From positions 1 through 44,907 of the forward strand of contig JACATA010000008.1 of the NCBI GenBank assembly GCA_013390375.1: a stretch of DNA of 44,907 bases, given 5' to 3'. Both the position numbers and the translations under genes were made by a program. Source of the stretch: Marine Group I thaumarchaeote. Its GTDB lineage: Archaea; Thermoproteota; Nitrososphaeria; Nitrososphaerales; Nitrosopumilaceae. Each line of letters begins with the position of its first letter. Positions within the stretch are counted from its first letter, which is position 1. The notes under the pieces are model-generated. The model was not told the DNA's origin and ran no database searches. It worked only from the letters and a program-made list of their open reading frames with translations. This document shows positions 25,005-32,493 of the stretch, in pieces.

Positions 25005-25790
25005 ATGATGGCATCACGTGGTTATGATATGACACCTACGATGTATTCGCCAGATGGTAGAATTTATCAGGTGGAATATGCTATGGAGACAGTTAAAAGA
25101 GGAGCAATTGCAATTGGATTGCAATCTAGGGATGGGGCTGTAATAGCTGTGGAAGAAAAATCACGGGATCTTCAAGTAGAAGGTATTACACAAAAAATTT
25201 TTCAGGTGGATGATCATATAGGTATTGCAGCAGCGGGATATATTCCAGATGCCCGTATTCTGGTAGACAGTGCACGTTTTTTTTCACAAAGTAATAAATT
25301 AACTTATGATGAATCGGTAGAGATAGAAACAGTTGCTAAACATTTAGCGGATCAATCACACCAATTTACACAATATTCTGGAGTTCGTCCATTTGGTGTT
25401 GCACTAATTGTTGCTGGAGTGGACAAAAAAGGCGCTAGAATCTTTGTTACTGATCCAAGTGGAACATATATTCCATATACTGGAGTTGCAATAGGTGGCA
25501 ATTCCGATGAGGTTACAGACTTTTTAGAAAAGAATTACAAAAAAGAAATGTCAATGGATGAAGTGATGTCGTTAGCAATTTCTGCAATAAATCTAAAGAG
25601 TGATGAAAAGGGTGTGAAACATATCAGGATGTCAAAGATCAAAACAGATACTAAACTATTTGAAGAAGTGTCTCAGGAAGAACTAGCAAAGCATGCACAG
25701 GCAAAGGATCAACATGCACAGGCAAAGGATCAACATGCACAGGCAAAGGATCAACATGAGCCGGAAAATCCTGACGGTTCGTCAAAATAA
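25005..25790 (+). CDS. psmA: Proteasome alpha subunit
   Basis: This is the alpha ring subunit of the 20S proteasome. It has the N-terminal signature RGYDMTPTMYSPDGRIYQVEYAM cut here as SPDGRIYQVEYA, then GAIAIGLQSRDGAVIAVEEK and RPFGVALIVAG. The ATG at 25005 (261 residues) is preferred over a GTG at 24990. A TATA-like CCTTAAATTG ends at 24980, which would put the transcript start close to 25005. The C-terminus carries three copies of HAQAKDQ encoded by a 21-base repeat. This region also holds start codons for the next gene in another frame. Confidence 0.94.
   Translation: MMASRGYDMTPTMYSPDGRIYQVEYAMETVKRGAIAIGLQSRDGAVIAVEEKSRDLQVEGITQKIFQVDDHIGIAAAGYIPDARILVDSARFFSQSNKLTYDESVEIETVAKHLADQSHQFTQYSGVRPFGVALIVAGVDKKGARIFVTDPSGTYIPYTGVAIGGNSDEVTDFLEKNYKKEMSMDEVMSLAISAINLKSDEKGVKHIRMSKIKTDTKLFEEVSQEELAKHAQAKDQHAQAKDQHAQAKDQHEPENPDGSSK
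25692..25754 (+). repeat. Three tandem 21-base repeats in psmA 3' end
   Basis: Identical 21-base units lie at 25692-25712, 25713-25733 and 25734-25754. In the psmA frame each adds HAQAKDQ. In the +1 frame used by the next gene each gives an ATG (25693, 25714, 25735, with a fourth at 25756 just after). Copies also carry AAAGGA, a ribosome-binding-like sequence 8 bases before the following ATG. Confidence 0.95.
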
Positions 25791-26517
25791 GAGTACAGAA
25801 TATAATATCAAAAATAATAGTACTCCTGTGGGTTTAGGTAGCTATTGGGGTGAAGTGCTTGATGTTTTACAGGAAATCATACCTGTTTACGATAAGGTAA
25901 ATTCGTATATTTCATTTGGAAAAGATTCTGAACATCGAAATAGAGCAATTAAAGGGAAAATACAAAATGGCGATAAAATACTTGATGCTGGTTCAGGATT
26001 TGGTAATATGTCAAAAACTGCATTAGATGTTGCCAATGGAGAGGTGGAGATTATGTTATATGATCCTCTTTTAGCAATGATAAAAAATACTGATAGGCTT
26101 TTCAAAAAAAAACCAGAAGCGACATGTGGAGTGTTTGAACATGTACCGTTTAAGGACCAACAGTTTGACGTAGTTCTTTCTGGATATTCATTACGTGATG
26201 CAATTAGCCTGAATACAGCTATTTCAGAGATTCACAGAGTTTTGAAAAAAGGCGGTAAATGGATTATTGTTGATTTAGGAAAACCGGATGAACTAATTGT
26301 TAGATTTGGTGTTTCATTTTATCTCAAATTAATTTTACCGATTGTAGCATATGCAGCAGGAGGAAGGCTTGGATTAAAATTTGCCAAACTATACGGAACA
26401 TACAGACTTTGGCCAGAAAACAAAAAGCTAGAATCAAAACTCCTTGAAAAATTTACAAGCGTTGAATTTGAGAAAGATCTGATGGGCGGAGCAATTATGG
26501 TTGCTGCGTATAAATGA
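25756..26517 (+). CDS. Class I SAM methyltransferase, UbiE/MenG-like
   Basis: The 253-residue protein has SAM motif I ILDAGSGFGNMS (about residue 75), an acidic motif II in EIMLYDPLL, motif FDVVLSGYSLRDA and LKKGGKWIIVDLGKPDE, and a hydrophobic segment LKLILPIVAYAAGG. This is the pattern of menaquinone/ubiquinone methyltransferases. It may methylate the quinone used by the respiratory chain. I chose the ATG at 25756 because it follows AAAGGA by 8 bases and lies beyond the psmA repeats. Three upstream repeat-borne ATGs at 25693, 25714 and 25735 would add 7 residues each. It overlaps psmA by 35 bases. Confidence 0.8.
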   Translation: MSRKILTVRQNKSTEYNIKNNSTPVGLGSYWGEVLDVLQEIIPVYDKVNSYISFGKDSEHRNRAIKGKIQNGDKILDAGSGFGNMSKTALDVANGEVEIMLYDPLLAMIKNTDRLFKKKPEATCGVFEHVPFKDQQFDVVLSGYSLRDAISLNTAISEIHRVLKKGGKWIIVDLGKPDELIVRFGVSFYLKLILPIVAYAAGGRLGLKFAKLYGTYRLWPENKKLESKLLEKFTSVEFEKDLMGGAIMVAAYK

Positions 26518-26570
26518 GCAAAATTCAGGATAATACAAATATTTAATTTTGTAAAGAACGAACTAATTTT

Positions 26571-26915
26571 GTGTTAGAATACTTGCTGAATATTATCGGA
26601 AGCGAATGGCTAATAATTATCTTCATTGCACTGCTCCTACTTTTAGGCACAAACCGTTTTCCTGAAGCAGTAAAGAAAATGGGGAAAATTGTTGGTGAGT
26701 ATAAAAAAGCGAAGGATGCAGTTGAAAAACAAATGAAAGATGTCACAAAGGAAAACTTGGAAGTTTCTGGTCCCGTAAAAGATGAAAGGCAAAAGCTAGA
26801 CGTTATGTCGAAGACATTAGGAATAGACTCCAAAAGCAAGAGCGATGAAGAACTGAGGGAAATCATAAAAAATAAAATTGGACAACCAGAAAAAGAAACA
26901 CAGATTAAAAAATAA
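26571..26915 (+). CDS. tatA: Twin-arginine translocase subunit TatA
   Basis: The 114-residue protein has one N-terminal hydrophobic helix (about residues 10-27, IIGSEWLIIIFIALLLLL). The TatA hinge GTNRFPEAVKKMGK and an amphipathic helix (VGEYKKAKDAVEKQMKDV) follow, then a charged tail. It forms the pore of the Tat system that exports folded proteins. It starts with GTG (MLEYLL). TatC is not in this window. Confidence 0.88.
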   Translation: MLEYLLNIIGSEWLIIIFIALLLLLGTNRFPEAVKKMGKIVGEYKKAKDAVEKQMKDVTKENLEVSGPVKDERQKLDVMSKTLGIDSKSKSDEELREIIKNKIGQPEKETQIKK

Positions 26916-26923
26916 TCAAGTCT

Positions 26924-27682
26924 CTATTCTTTTTTTAATCGGTAAACATTTTTTTGAAGTCGTTTATTTGCAAAATCGTAATATTGTTTTACTATTTCGA
27001 ATCCCAAATATCGTCTTCCTAACATCTTGCTTATTACTGCAACCTGACCAGACCCAAGAAAAGGATCTAACACTAAATCCGTTTTTTCACTAGAATACTG
27101 CAGAATTTTTTTAATTATTTCAGCGGGAAGTTTTGTAGGAGTTTTTTCATCTCCAGTCCAGTATTCTCGATTTATGATCCAGACATCTTCCTTATCCTTG
27201 TAATGAAGACTTCGTCCATCAGATGCTTTGGCATTTTTTTTAAATCGTGAGTAGGGAAAAAATTTTCGTTTTTTGTTATCCTTGCATACAAAAAGACAGT
27301 GATAATGAGAAGTAACGAACTTTTTTGAAGTAACTACGCCAAATTGGTATTTCCAGATTATGTGATTAACAGTTGTAAAGCCATTATCATCTAATGCAGT
27401 TAGAATATCTTTGAGATTATTCCAACCAGAAAATACATACATGCTTCCAGATTTTTTTAAAATTCGATATATTTCGTGCATCCAAGCATTTGTAAAATCA
27501 TAATAATCTTCAACTTTGATTTCGTGGTAGCCAGACAAAACTCTTGATGCAGTTCTATTGTAGTTTGCTTTTTTAGCCTTGAAATTAATGGCGAAAGGTG
27601 GATCAGTAACAACCAAATCTATTTTTTCATTGGGAATTGCCTTCATTCCAACAATACAGTCTTTATTGTAGATTTTGTTCAT
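26924..27682 (-). CDS. DNA methyltransferase, N6-adenine/N4-cytosine beta class, no nuclease partner
   Basis: This 252-residue enzyme has catalytic motif IV TDPPF (about residue 28), followed later by SAM motif I DPFLGSGQVAV (about residue 215), with a variable target-recognition middle. The motif order (IV before I) is that of the beta class. The ATG at 27682 (MNKIYNKDCIVGMKAIP) fits the usual short N-terminus; a TTG 5 codons upstream is less likely. No restriction endonuclease gene lies beside it, so it looks like an orphan epigenetic methyltransferase. The recognition sequence is unknown. Confidence 0.9.
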   Translation of the reverse strand: MNKIYNKDCIVGMKAIPNEKIDLVVTDPPFAINFKAKKANYNRTASRVLSGYHEIKVEDYYDFTNAWMHEIYRILKKSGSMYVFSGWNNLKDILTALDDNGFTTVNHIIWKYQFGVVTSKKFVTSHYHCLFVCKDNKKRKFFPYSRFKKNAKASDGRSLHYKDKEDVWIINREYWTGDEKTPTKLPAEIIKKILQYSSEKTDLVLDPFLGSGQVAVISKMLGRRYLGFEIVKQYYDFANKRLQKNVYRLKKE

Positions 27683-27747
27683 GCTGAATTTTTTCAATTA
27701 TAAAAGTACACATACGTTACATAATAATTAACTAATTAAAAAATTCA

Positions 27748-27776
27748 AAATATAGATATCTGTTTTATCTATATTT
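27748..27776 (-). terminator. AT-rich stem-loop with T tract after the 27765 gene
   Basis: Arms at 27748-27758 and 27766-27776 pair over 11 bases around a 7-base loop and include the stop codon of the small coiled-coil gene. On the minus strand TTTT and, a few bases on, TTTTTT follow. This looks like a termination signal for the leftward transcript. Confidence 0.55.
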
Positions 27777-27965
27777 GATCTTGGATTTTACTTGGTTGAC
27801 TTGTGCCATTTCTTCTTTAAGATGTTGTTTCAGTAGTCTTTCATGCTGAGCCTTATGCTTCCAATAGGCGTTTAAAACTGCCTGTCTTGACTTGGCTCTC
27901 TTTAGTGCCGCGTTAAACTGTCTGTGAATTGTGGCTACTTGCCCTGTATAACTTGCCATATTCAT
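27765..27965 (-). CDS. Small basic helical protein, unknown function
   Basis: This 66-residue protein is very rich in Lys, Arg, Gln and His. Its pattern fits a long helix or coiled coil (ATIHRQFNAALKRAKSRQAVLNAYWKH then ERLLKQHLKEEMAQV). No Cys and no membrane segment are present. It could bind nucleic acid. The ATG at 27965 or the one two codons later (MASYTG) are both possible. A TATA-like TATGTATAATTATG lies about 15-20 bases upstream. I do not recognise the family. Confidence 0.6.
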   Translation of the reverse strand: MNMASYTGQVATIHRQFNAALKRAKSRQAVLNAYWKHKAQHERLLKQHLKEEMAQVNQVKSKIKYR

Positions 27966-27984
27966 TGCCTATCATAATTATACA

Positions 27985-28080
27985 TAATAGTTTCGGAGTA
28001 TGCCATACCACTACTGATCGACTGCATTGCTGCTCCCCTCAATGGGGTGCTTGGTATACAATTGGATCATAAAACTATTA
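27985..28080. other. Nested-stem intergenic element, candidate structured RNA
   Basis: Three nested inverted repeats lie in the 138-base gap between divergent genes. The outer stem is 27985-27993 with 28072-28080 (9 perfect pairs). The middle stem is 27998-28004 with 28053-28059 (7 pairs including one G-U). The inner stem is 28032-28038 with 28044-28050 (6 pairs around one mismatch, 5-base loop). A TATA-like ATTATACATAA at 27977-27987 could drive rightward transcription. It resembles no RNA family I recognise; it could be an RNA gene, a 5' leader of the SDR gene, or a small inverted-repeat insertion. Confidence 0.4.
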
Positions 28081-28103
28081 GATAGTCGTAGCAAGAAATC
28101 TGC

Positions 28104-28937
28104 ATGGAAAAGGTTGCAGTTGTTACTGGAACTTCTAGTGGGATAGGCTTTGAGACTGCTTTAGCACTAGCAAGAGAAGGATATTATACATATGCCACAA
28201 TGAGGGACACCACAAAAAGTGACAAAATTAAAGAATTAGGACAAAAAGAGAATTTGAAAATTAATGTCTTAGAATTAGATGTGGATGATGAGAACTCGGT
28301 CAAAACTGCTATACAAAAAATTCTTGATCAAAAACAAAGGATTGATGTTCTTGTAAATAATGCAGGATGGGGTCTATGGGGCTGTGTCGAGGACGTTTCT
28401 GTTGATGAATTCAGGGCACAGTTTGAGACAAACTTCTTTTCAATAATAAGACTAATTCAGAAAGTTGGACCAACAATGAGAAAGCAAGGTTCTGGAACAA
28501 TAGTAAATGTTAGTTCAGTTGTAGGCCGTATTGGATTTCCAGCATCACCTGCATACATTAGCTCCAAGTTTGCTTTAGAAGGACTAAGTGAATCTTTGAG
28601 ATTTGAACTAGCACCGTTTGGTGTTAACGTTGTAATAATTGAACCTGGAGTCATCAAAACAAACTTTATGCAAAATATGAAGATGGCTAAGAAATCAGAG
28701 TCCGATACTGTATACAGGGACATTACTGTCAAGGTAGTTTCAGGTGTCAAGATGATGGCAGAAATGGGAACGCATCCCAAGGAAGTTGCAGATACTATTG
28801 TTAAGGCTGTTAAGGATGAAAAGCCACTACCAAGATACATTGTTGGAAACGATGCATCAATGTTCTTGGAGGCAAGGAAGAATAAAACAGATATTGAATT
28901 TGAGAATTATTTGAAAAAGGAATTGTATGGGGAATAA
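28104..28937 (+). CDS. Short-chain dehydrogenase/reductase
   Basis: The 277-residue classical SDR has cofactor motif TGTSSGIG (residues 8-15), NNAGWGLWG (about residue 88), catalytic Ser in VSSVVGRIG (about residue 140) and Tyr-x3-Lys in AYISSKFALEG (about residue 152). The size and the FxTNFF segment are like the group acting on retinoids, steroids or long-chain keto compounds. The substrate is not known. No operon partner is evident. Confidence 0.88.
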   Translation: MEKVAVVTGTSSGIGFETALALAREGYYTYATMRDTTKSDKIKELGQKENLKINVLELDVDDENSVKTAIQKILDQKQRIDVLVNNAGWGLWGCVEDVSVDEFRAQFETNFFSIIRLIQKVGPTMRKQGSGTIVNVSSVVGRIGFPASPAYISSKFALEGLSESLRFELAPFGVNVVIIEPGVIKTNFMQNMKMAKKSESDTVYRDITVKVVSGVKMMAEMGTHPKEVADTIVKAVKDEKPLPRYIVGNDASMFLEARKNKTDIEFENYLKKELYGE

Positions 28938-29045
28938 TTCTTTAACAGTTATTATCTTGACTTGTTTTTGAAGATGCTTTTGTGGTTAGATTGATATACA
29001 GTTTTGATCAATTTTTGTCAAAGTCGTATTGCATTAGTGAAATAT

Positions 29046-30737
29046 ATGAAATGGAAAACATTACAACATAACGGGATACTTTTTCCTCCAGACTTTGAGT
29101 CAAAGGGAATTAAGATAAAGATTAAGGGAGAAAACGTTGCGCTTAACTTGCTTCAGGAAGAGATGGTATACCAATGGGCAAAAAAGAAGGATGCACCAAA
29201 ACCGGGCGCAACGGAAAAATATGTAGAAGATCCCATCTTTCAGAAAAATTTTGTGTCAGATTTTGCTAAAACGTTTAATGAAAAATTTAAGAACTTGGAG
29301 TATAGCGATGTTGATTTTTCTCAAGGATACAAGCTTGCAGATAAAGAAAAAGAAGAGAAAGAATTGATGACGAAAGAAGAGAAAAAGGTGCTTGCAATAA
29401 AGCGCAAGGAAATTCGTGAGGAGATGAAGGCAAAATATGGGAAGGGGGTTATCGATGGAAAAGAAGTAGAAATTGGCAATTACATGGCTGAGCCGCCAGG
29501 AATTTTTATGGGCAGGGGTGAACATCCAATGCGAGGGAGATACAAACCACGTGTTACATCTAAAGATGTAACACTGAATCTTGGTAAAGAAGCAAAGATT
29601 CCTGAAGGCGAATGGGGCAAAATTGTACACGACAGGAATTCTATGTGGATAGCAAGCTGGATGGATATTCTAACTCAAAAGCGAAAATATGTTTGGCTAG
29701 CTGATACTGCCGGAATCAAGCAAGAAAGGGATCAAGCAAAGTATGACAAGGCAAAAAACTTGTCAAGAGAAATTGAAAACGTCGTGACACAAACTATCAA
29801 GGACATGCAAGACAAAGAACAAAAAAATAAAAGAATAGCTACTGCATGTTATTTGATTTACCGTACCGCTATGAGGGTGGGTGATGAAAAAGATCCAGAT
29901 GAAGCTGATACAGTGGGTGCTACCACACTACGAAAGGAACATATCAAACTGACTGAAAACGCAATTGAGTTTGATTTTCTTGGTAAAGATGGTGTGAGAT
30001 GGAGGGAGACAATTCCTGCAGAGGGACATGATAAACAGTTTTACGACAATCTGAAAGAGTTTGTCTCAAACAAAAAAGAGAACCAAGAGATTTTTGACGG
30101 AATTACATCTAGACATGTTAATGCTTATTATTCAACTATAGTCAAGGGACTTTCTGCCAAAGTCTTCAGGACATATCTAGCCTCAAGTGTTGTTTCAAAA
30201 AATCTTCGAGCCCATGACGATATTAAATCTAAATCTGATATGAAAAAATTATTCCACGCAAAATCAGCAAATCTAGATGCAGCCATTATGTGCAATCATA
30301 AAAGAACTATTCCAAAAAACTTTGAGGCGTCGTTACAAAAGAAAAAGGATACGCTGAAAAATGTGGAAAAAACAAAACCGTGGGAAAAGTCTGAAGAGTT
30401 ACTAAAAAAAGCACAATCTAAGATTACAAAAACTGAAAAACAGAAGGAAAAGCAGAAGGAACGGATCAAAAAAATAAAGACTGTGATAAGAAAGAGAAAA
30501 GCAAAGCATGCTGAACGAATTGAAAAGCTGGAACTTCAGATAAATCTCACAGAAAAAACAAGAGACTATAATCTTGGAACATCTCTTCGAAATTATATTG
30601 ATCCAAGAATTTTCAAAGCATGGACTGATGAGGTTGGTGCAGAATGGGAAAAACTTTACACGTCTGCACTACAGAAAAAATTTCTCTGGGTAAAAAATAC
30701 CAACTTAAAATGGAATCAAATTTCAAAAGAATACTAA
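29046..30737 (+). CDS. DNA topoisomerase IB, eukaryote-like
   Basis: The 563-residue enzyme relaxes DNA supercoils by nicking one strand through a 3'-phosphotyrosine. The catalytic set seen in human TOP1 is recognisable: Arg in TAMRVGDEKD, Lys in FDFLGKDGVRWRE, Arg in KVFRTYLASSVV, His in CNHKRTIPKNFE, and Tyr in LGTSLRNYIDPRI at about residue 517. The core and C-terminal domains are joined by a charged coiled linker (about residues 430-510), as in eukaryotes. I chose ATG 29046 (MKWKTLQHNG); a GTG 3 codons earlier is possible. Thaumarchaeota are known to have this enzyme. Confidence 0.95.
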   Translation: MKWKTLQHNGILFPPDFESKGIKIKIKGENVALNLLQEEMVYQWAKKKDAPKPGATEKYVEDPIFQKNFVSDFAKTFNEKFKNLEYSDVDFSQGYKLADKEKEEKELMTKEEKKVLAIKRKEIREEMKAKYGKGVIDGKEVEIGNYMAEPPGIFMGRGEHPMRGRYKPRVTSKDVTLNLGKEAKIPEGEWGKIVHDRNSMWIASWMDILTQKRKYVWLADTAGIKQERDQAKYDKAKNLSREIENVVTQTIKDMQDKEQKNKRIATACYLIYRTAMRVGDEKDPDEADTVGATTLRKEHIKLTENAIEFDFLGKDGVRWRETIPAEGHDKQFYDNLKEFVSNKKENQEIFDGITSRHVNAYYSTIVKGLSAKVFRTYLASSVVSKNLRAHDDIKSKSDMKKLFHAKSANLDAAIMCNHKRTIPKNFEASLQKKKDTLKNVEKTKPWEKSEELLKKAQSKITKTEKQKEKQKERIKKIKTVIRKRKAKHAERIEKLELQINLTEKTRDYNLGTSLRNYIDPRIFKAWTDEVGAEWEKLYTSALQKKFLWVKNTNLKWNQISKEY

Positions 30738-30739
30738 CT

Positions 30740-30904
30740 TTACTTTTTTGTTTTCACTTTTTTCTTTCGTAATTCTTCTTGCTCTTTGAGGGCATCCTCT
30801 AGTTCTTTGTATTGTCTGTGAAGCTCAAATTTTGTTTCCCTAATCTGACTTGCAATCCAATCAATCTTCTTCTGTAAGCGCTTATCCTTGTCATCAAAAT
30901 TCAT
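30740..30904 (-). CDS. Small coiled-coil protein, unknown function
   Basis: This 54-residue protein starts MNFDDKDKRLQKKIDW and is almost fully charged. It is predicted as one coiled coil (RETKFELHRQYKELEDALKEQEELRKKK). It ends 2 bases after the convergent topoisomerase IB stop. An in-frame extension to 30958 would add 18 hydrophobic residues and reach into the tRNA promoter region, so the shorter form is preferred. Family unknown. Confidence 0.55.
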   Translation of the reverse strand: MNFDDKDKRLQKKIDWIASQIRETKFELHRQYKELEDALKEQEELRKKKVKTKK

Positions 30905-30979
30905 TAATTTTCGTATAACATTATAGAATATAATTTTGAGCAAATCATTTAATTGCATAAGAAATTCATGCGTACTTGT

Positions 30980-31075
30980 GCCGGGGTAGCTCAGCCTGGC
31001 CTAGAGTGCCAGACTCTCCAAAGAAGGGCAATACTCATAATCTGGAGGTCGTGGGTTCGAAACCCACCCCCGGCA
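30980..31075 (+). tRNA. tRNA-Met(CAT), elongator type, with a 20-base intron
   Basis: The acceptor stem GCCGGGG pairs with CCCCGGC (31068-31074). The D arm is 30989-31007, the anticodon stem CCAGA (31009-31013) pairs with TCTGG (31041-31045), and the T arm is GTGGG-TTCGAAA-CCCAC (31051-31067). Removing 20 bases gives the 7-base loop CTCATAA with anticodon CAT. Because bases repeat at both borders, the intron may start anywhere from 31013 to 31017, always 5' of the usual 37/38 site. The stem sequences fit elongator tRNA-Met rather than initiator; tRNA-Ile(CAT) is less likely. CCA is not encoded. Confidence 0.88.
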
Positions 31076-31138
31076 TTACATTATGAGTTAGGTAAGCTTA
31101 ATTTTTTAAGGGCAACGAATGTTTGTAGTACGATTACT

Positions 31139-31270
31139 TTGAAAGCAAGATTTAACGGAAAATGTGTAGAATGCAATGAACCAATTAAAGTTGGTAAAGA
31201 AATAGTAAAAAATTCTAAAGGCAACTGGGTTCACAAGTTTTGTTCTGATATTGAAGAAGAGTTGCCATAA
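31139..31270 (+). CDS. Mini zinc-ribbon/LIM-like protein
   Basis: A 43-residue product beginning MKARFNGKC contains Cys-x2-Cys (KCVECNEPI) and, 20 residues on, His-x2-Cys (WVHKFCSD). This resembles half of a zinc-binding knuckle seen in LIM/PARP-type fingers and small archaeal proteins. The only start codon after the tRNA in this frame is TTG at 31139; AAGGGC is too far upstream to help. It lies 21 bases before the next gene. Function unknown. Confidence 0.55.
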   Translation: MKARFNGKCVECNEPIKVGKEIVKNSKGNWVHKFCSDIEEELP

Positions 31271-31291
31271 TTGAATATAATGTGAGTATCA

Positions 31292-32482
31292 ATGTCAGAG
31301 TTAGATGAATTTGCTGAGGCATTGATGGGACAACTTTCGGTTGAAATTGATGAGGAAAAAGTAATAGCAGAACTTGCAAAAAAGATCAAGGAAGATAGAA
31401 ACTTTACTGTAGAATTTGACGATATTGAAAGTGTTTCACAAGGCTTGTTTCCAGATTTAGTTCAAAGGGTAAATGAATACATGGGGTTAGAGGTTTCCGA
31501 GAAACTATCTATCGAATACCTAAAACTAGATGAATTTAAGCGGTTAAAAGGAAAAAAGGTATTCACAGAGAATGGACGAGTATATGTGGATAAATTATTC
31601 GATGCTGTTGCAAAAAATGATCTGAAAAAAATTTCAGAAGTAATTAAGGAGGATACCGCAAAATTCTTGGTTTATTCTACTTATGCGAAATCATACATCT
31701 CAAAGATATCTACAACATATGGTGATTACCTTGACTCAAAGATCTATCTTAACAGGTTTATCTTAGATGATTATCCAAGAATAATTCTATACAAGCAGGG
31801 TCCACCATACGAATCTAACGCAGAATCTGTAAAATCTGGTTATTTTGGAGCTATGAAAATGACCATTTTGGAAGAGGTTATTCATTCTGTGCAAGACAAT
31901 CTTCACAGATTAAACATTCAGGCTGTCATGCAGGTTAATATAATAAACGAGGAATTAGCAAAAACCATCTTAGCGTTAGATGACAAAACGGTCACTCAGC
32001 TCACTGAATACCTACAATTACAACTTGTATCTGATGAATTCCACGTTGCCAAGAGAGCAAACTTATTTTTCATGCTGAACCCTGACAATTTTATCACCAA
32101 TGTTATGGGACCAGATGTTATGACATATACCCATGTTGAAATTGACCCTAAGATTTCAGAGCTTATTCCCTCGATAGAGGAAATCTACAAAAAATGGCTA
32201 AAACCTATTCAGGCTCAACATGCAGTATTTACTACCATGGAGGGAATGGCGGAATTTGTGGTGCAACAAATACTGAAAGATGATAGTGATTTTCAAAATT
32301 ATCTCAGTACATTTATCGGTACTAATTATTCTGAATATAGTGTAAAAAAGAGCACAGGTAAAGAATTTACCCAACATGTGTTTGATGTACATGGTAAGGA
32401 TACATTTGTGAAACTAATCGCAGATCCTCCCAACACAAGAGAGTTAAAAGATCCACATCTATATCTAAATAGAATCAAATAA
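31292..32482 (+). CDS. Unknown protein with degenerate zincin-like motifs
   Basis: I do not recognise this 396-residue protein as a named family. It is mostly helical and soluble, with no signal or membrane segment. Residues 194-201 read EEVIHSVQ and residues 317-322 read EGMAEF. These look like the HExxHxxQ and EGxAEY elements of gluzincin metallopeptidases, but the first His is Glu. Either the fold is kept without activity or the metal site is different. The next gene, 11 bases downstream, encodes a SirB1/transglutaminase-like protein, suggesting a functional pair. Confidence 0.85.
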   Translation: MSELDEFAEALMGQLSVEIDEEKVIAELAKKIKEDRNFTVEFDDIESVSQGLFPDLVQRVNEYMGLEVSEKLSIEYLKLDEFKRLKGKKVFTENGRVYVDKLFDAVAKNDLKKISEVIKEDTAKFLVYSTYAKSYISKISTTYGDYLDSKIYLNRFILDDYPRIILYKQGPPYESNAESVKSGYFGAMKMTILEEVIHSVQDNLHRLNIQAVMQVNIINEELAKTILALDDKTVTQLTEYLQLQLVSDEFHVAKRANLFFMLNPDNFITNVMGPDVMTYTHVEIDPKISELIPSIEEIYKKWLKPIQAQHAVFTTMEGMAEFVVQQILKDDSDFQNYLSTFIGTNYSEYSVKKSTGKEFTQHVFDVHGKDTFVKLIADPPNTRELKDPHLYLNRIK

Positions 32483-32493
32483 TCTGGAATCTG

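Noticed and set aside
25692-25754. Tandem repeats considered as a CRISPR-like array
   Set aside because: The units are directly adjacent without spacers and keep the psmA reading frame; it is a coding repeat.
26924-27682. Restriction-modification system
   Set aside because: Neighbouring genes are TatA and a tiny coiled-coil protein; no endonuclease or specificity subunit is present.
30953-31138. 5' part of a long frame running through the tRNA-Met gene into the mini zinc protein
   Set aside because: The upstream part overlaps the whole tRNA, so translation there is not credible; only the portion from the TTG at 31139 is kept.
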